This document shows, one piece after another, positions 41,486-41,949 of a DNA stretch of 41,949 nt. The DNA comes from Mycobacteriales bacterium (GTDB taxonomy: Bacteria; Actinomycetota; Actinomycetes; JAFAQI01): NCBI GenBank assembly GCA_035504215.1, contig DATJSI010000096.1, positions 1 through 41,949 of the forward strand, written 5' to 3'. The stretch's first letter is position 1. Each line of letters opens with the position of its first letter. A model generated the notes under the pieces. That model was not told where the DNA came from and did not search any database. It worked only from the letters and a program-made list of their open reading frames with translations. Position numbers and translations under genes: made by a program.

Positions 41486-41949
41486 ATGACATACGCGATT
41501 GAGGCTCACGGACTGGTCAAGCGCTTCGGCGACACGCTCGCCCTCGACGGCGTGGACCTGCTCGCCCGGGAGGGCACCGTGCTCGGCGTGCTCGGCCCGA
41601 ACGGCGCCGGGAAGACCACCGCGGTGCGCATCCTGGCCACCTTGCTGCGAGCCGATGCCGGCTTTGCCCAGGTGGCCGGGCTCGACGTGGCGCGCGATGC
41701 GCACCGGGTCCGCCAGCAGATCGGGCTGACCGGCCAGTACGCCTCGGTCGACGAGGACCTCACCGGCCGGCAGAACCTCGTGCTCATCGGGCAGCTGCTC
41801 GACCTCACGACTCGCGACGCACAGCGGCGGGCGGCTGAGCTGCTCGAGTGGTTCGACCTGGGTGCGGCCGCCGACCGTACGGCGAAGACCTACTCGGGTG
41901 GCATGCGACGCCGGCTCGACCTGGCGGCGTCGCTCGTCGGCCGACCCTC
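41486..41949 (+). CDS. DrrA-type ABC transporter ATPase (5' part, truncated by window edge)
   Basis: The first 154 codons are present and the frame stays open to the last base. Walker A GPNGAGKTT (about 35-43), the Q-loop in IGLTGQYASVDEDLTG and the signature YSGGMRRRLDLAASL are seen; Walker B should lie just beyond the window. The GLTGQYASVDEDLTGRQNL segment is characteristic of DrrA-type (daunorubicin-resistance) ATPases, which pair with a DrrB-type permease to export drugs or lipids. The permease is expected downstream. The ATG at 41486 is divergent from the acyl-CoA dehydrogenase gene. Confidence 0.88.
   Translation, partial: MTYAIEAHGLVKRFGDTLALDGVDLLAREGTVLGVLGPNGAGKTTAVRILATLLRADAGFAQVAGLDVARDAHRVRQQIGLTGQYASVDEDLTGRQNLVLIGQLLDLTTRDAQRRAAELLEWFDLGAAADRTAKTYSGGMRRRLDLAASLVGRP

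Noticed and set aside
1-41949. tRNA or rRNA genes
   Set aside because: No cloverleaf ends, TTCGA-type T-loops in context, or rRNA signature were found on reading the gaps; a tRNAscan run would settle it.

Overview
The window is high-GC DNA with short intergenic gaps, many ATGA/GTGA start-stop overlaps and frequent GTG starts. Together with the gene content (SARP-type regulator, SigE-type ECF sigma factor, bacterial proteasome activator Bpa, DUF4446-pheA-serS order) this indicates an actinobacterium, perhaps near the Frankia/Jatrophihabitans/Acidothermus grade. The genus cannot be fixed from sequence alone. About 36 protein genes are supported, the first and last cut by the window edges. I found no rRNA, tRNA or CRISPR array, and no gene-free stretch over 300 bases.

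Layout. 1-141: right end of an IS481-type insertion sequence, ending at a CTAG target. 249-2801: secreted glycine-rich, Ig-like surface protein. 3040-8357: a coupled trio (NTF2-like protein, APH-type kinase, methyltransferase) converging on a 1048-residue SARP/ATPase/TPR regulator; the trio is preceded by an 11-bp-period direct repeat of SARP-site geometry. 8485-9842: ECF sigma factor and membrane partner. 10001-12982: degenerate subtilisin-like secreted protein. 13106-15412: ArsR-like regulator divergent from an MFS exporter. 15468-16328: Fpg/Nei-like glycosylase.

16352-19660: a TPP riboswitch followed by three overlapping genes: an NCS1 permease (CytX-like), a small membrane protein and a Liv-type substrate-binding lipoprotein. 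Facing them with no gap (19661-23712) is a four-gene operon: membrane protein with a Cys/His tail, fused LivH-LivM permease, LivG and LivF. Together these may be a TPP-regulated uptake system for a thiamine-related compound. This is the most interesting inference in the window.

23818-27531: glycerophosphodiester phosphodiesterase, solitary arginine deiminase, short-chain dehydrogenase and a PAS-only protein. 27621-30210: larB-larC (nickel-pincer cofactor) with a GDT1/UPF0016 cation transporter. 30307-33840: DUF4446, prephenate dehydratase, seryl-tRNA synthetase and a Cof-type HAD phosphatase. 33909-37847: secreted sedolisin (S53) with five IPT/TIG domains. 37987-41343: Bpa, a tandem-GNAT protein and a VLCAD-like acyl-CoA dehydrogenase. 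41486-end: DrrA-type ABC ATPase, truncated by the window edge.

The left half is mostly accessory (secreted proteins, mini-cluster, IS remnant), and the segment 30307-33840 is housekeeping. Several genes (serS, larB, DUF4446, arcA) have a TANNNT -10 box 6-8 bases before the start codon, suggesting leaderless mRNAs.
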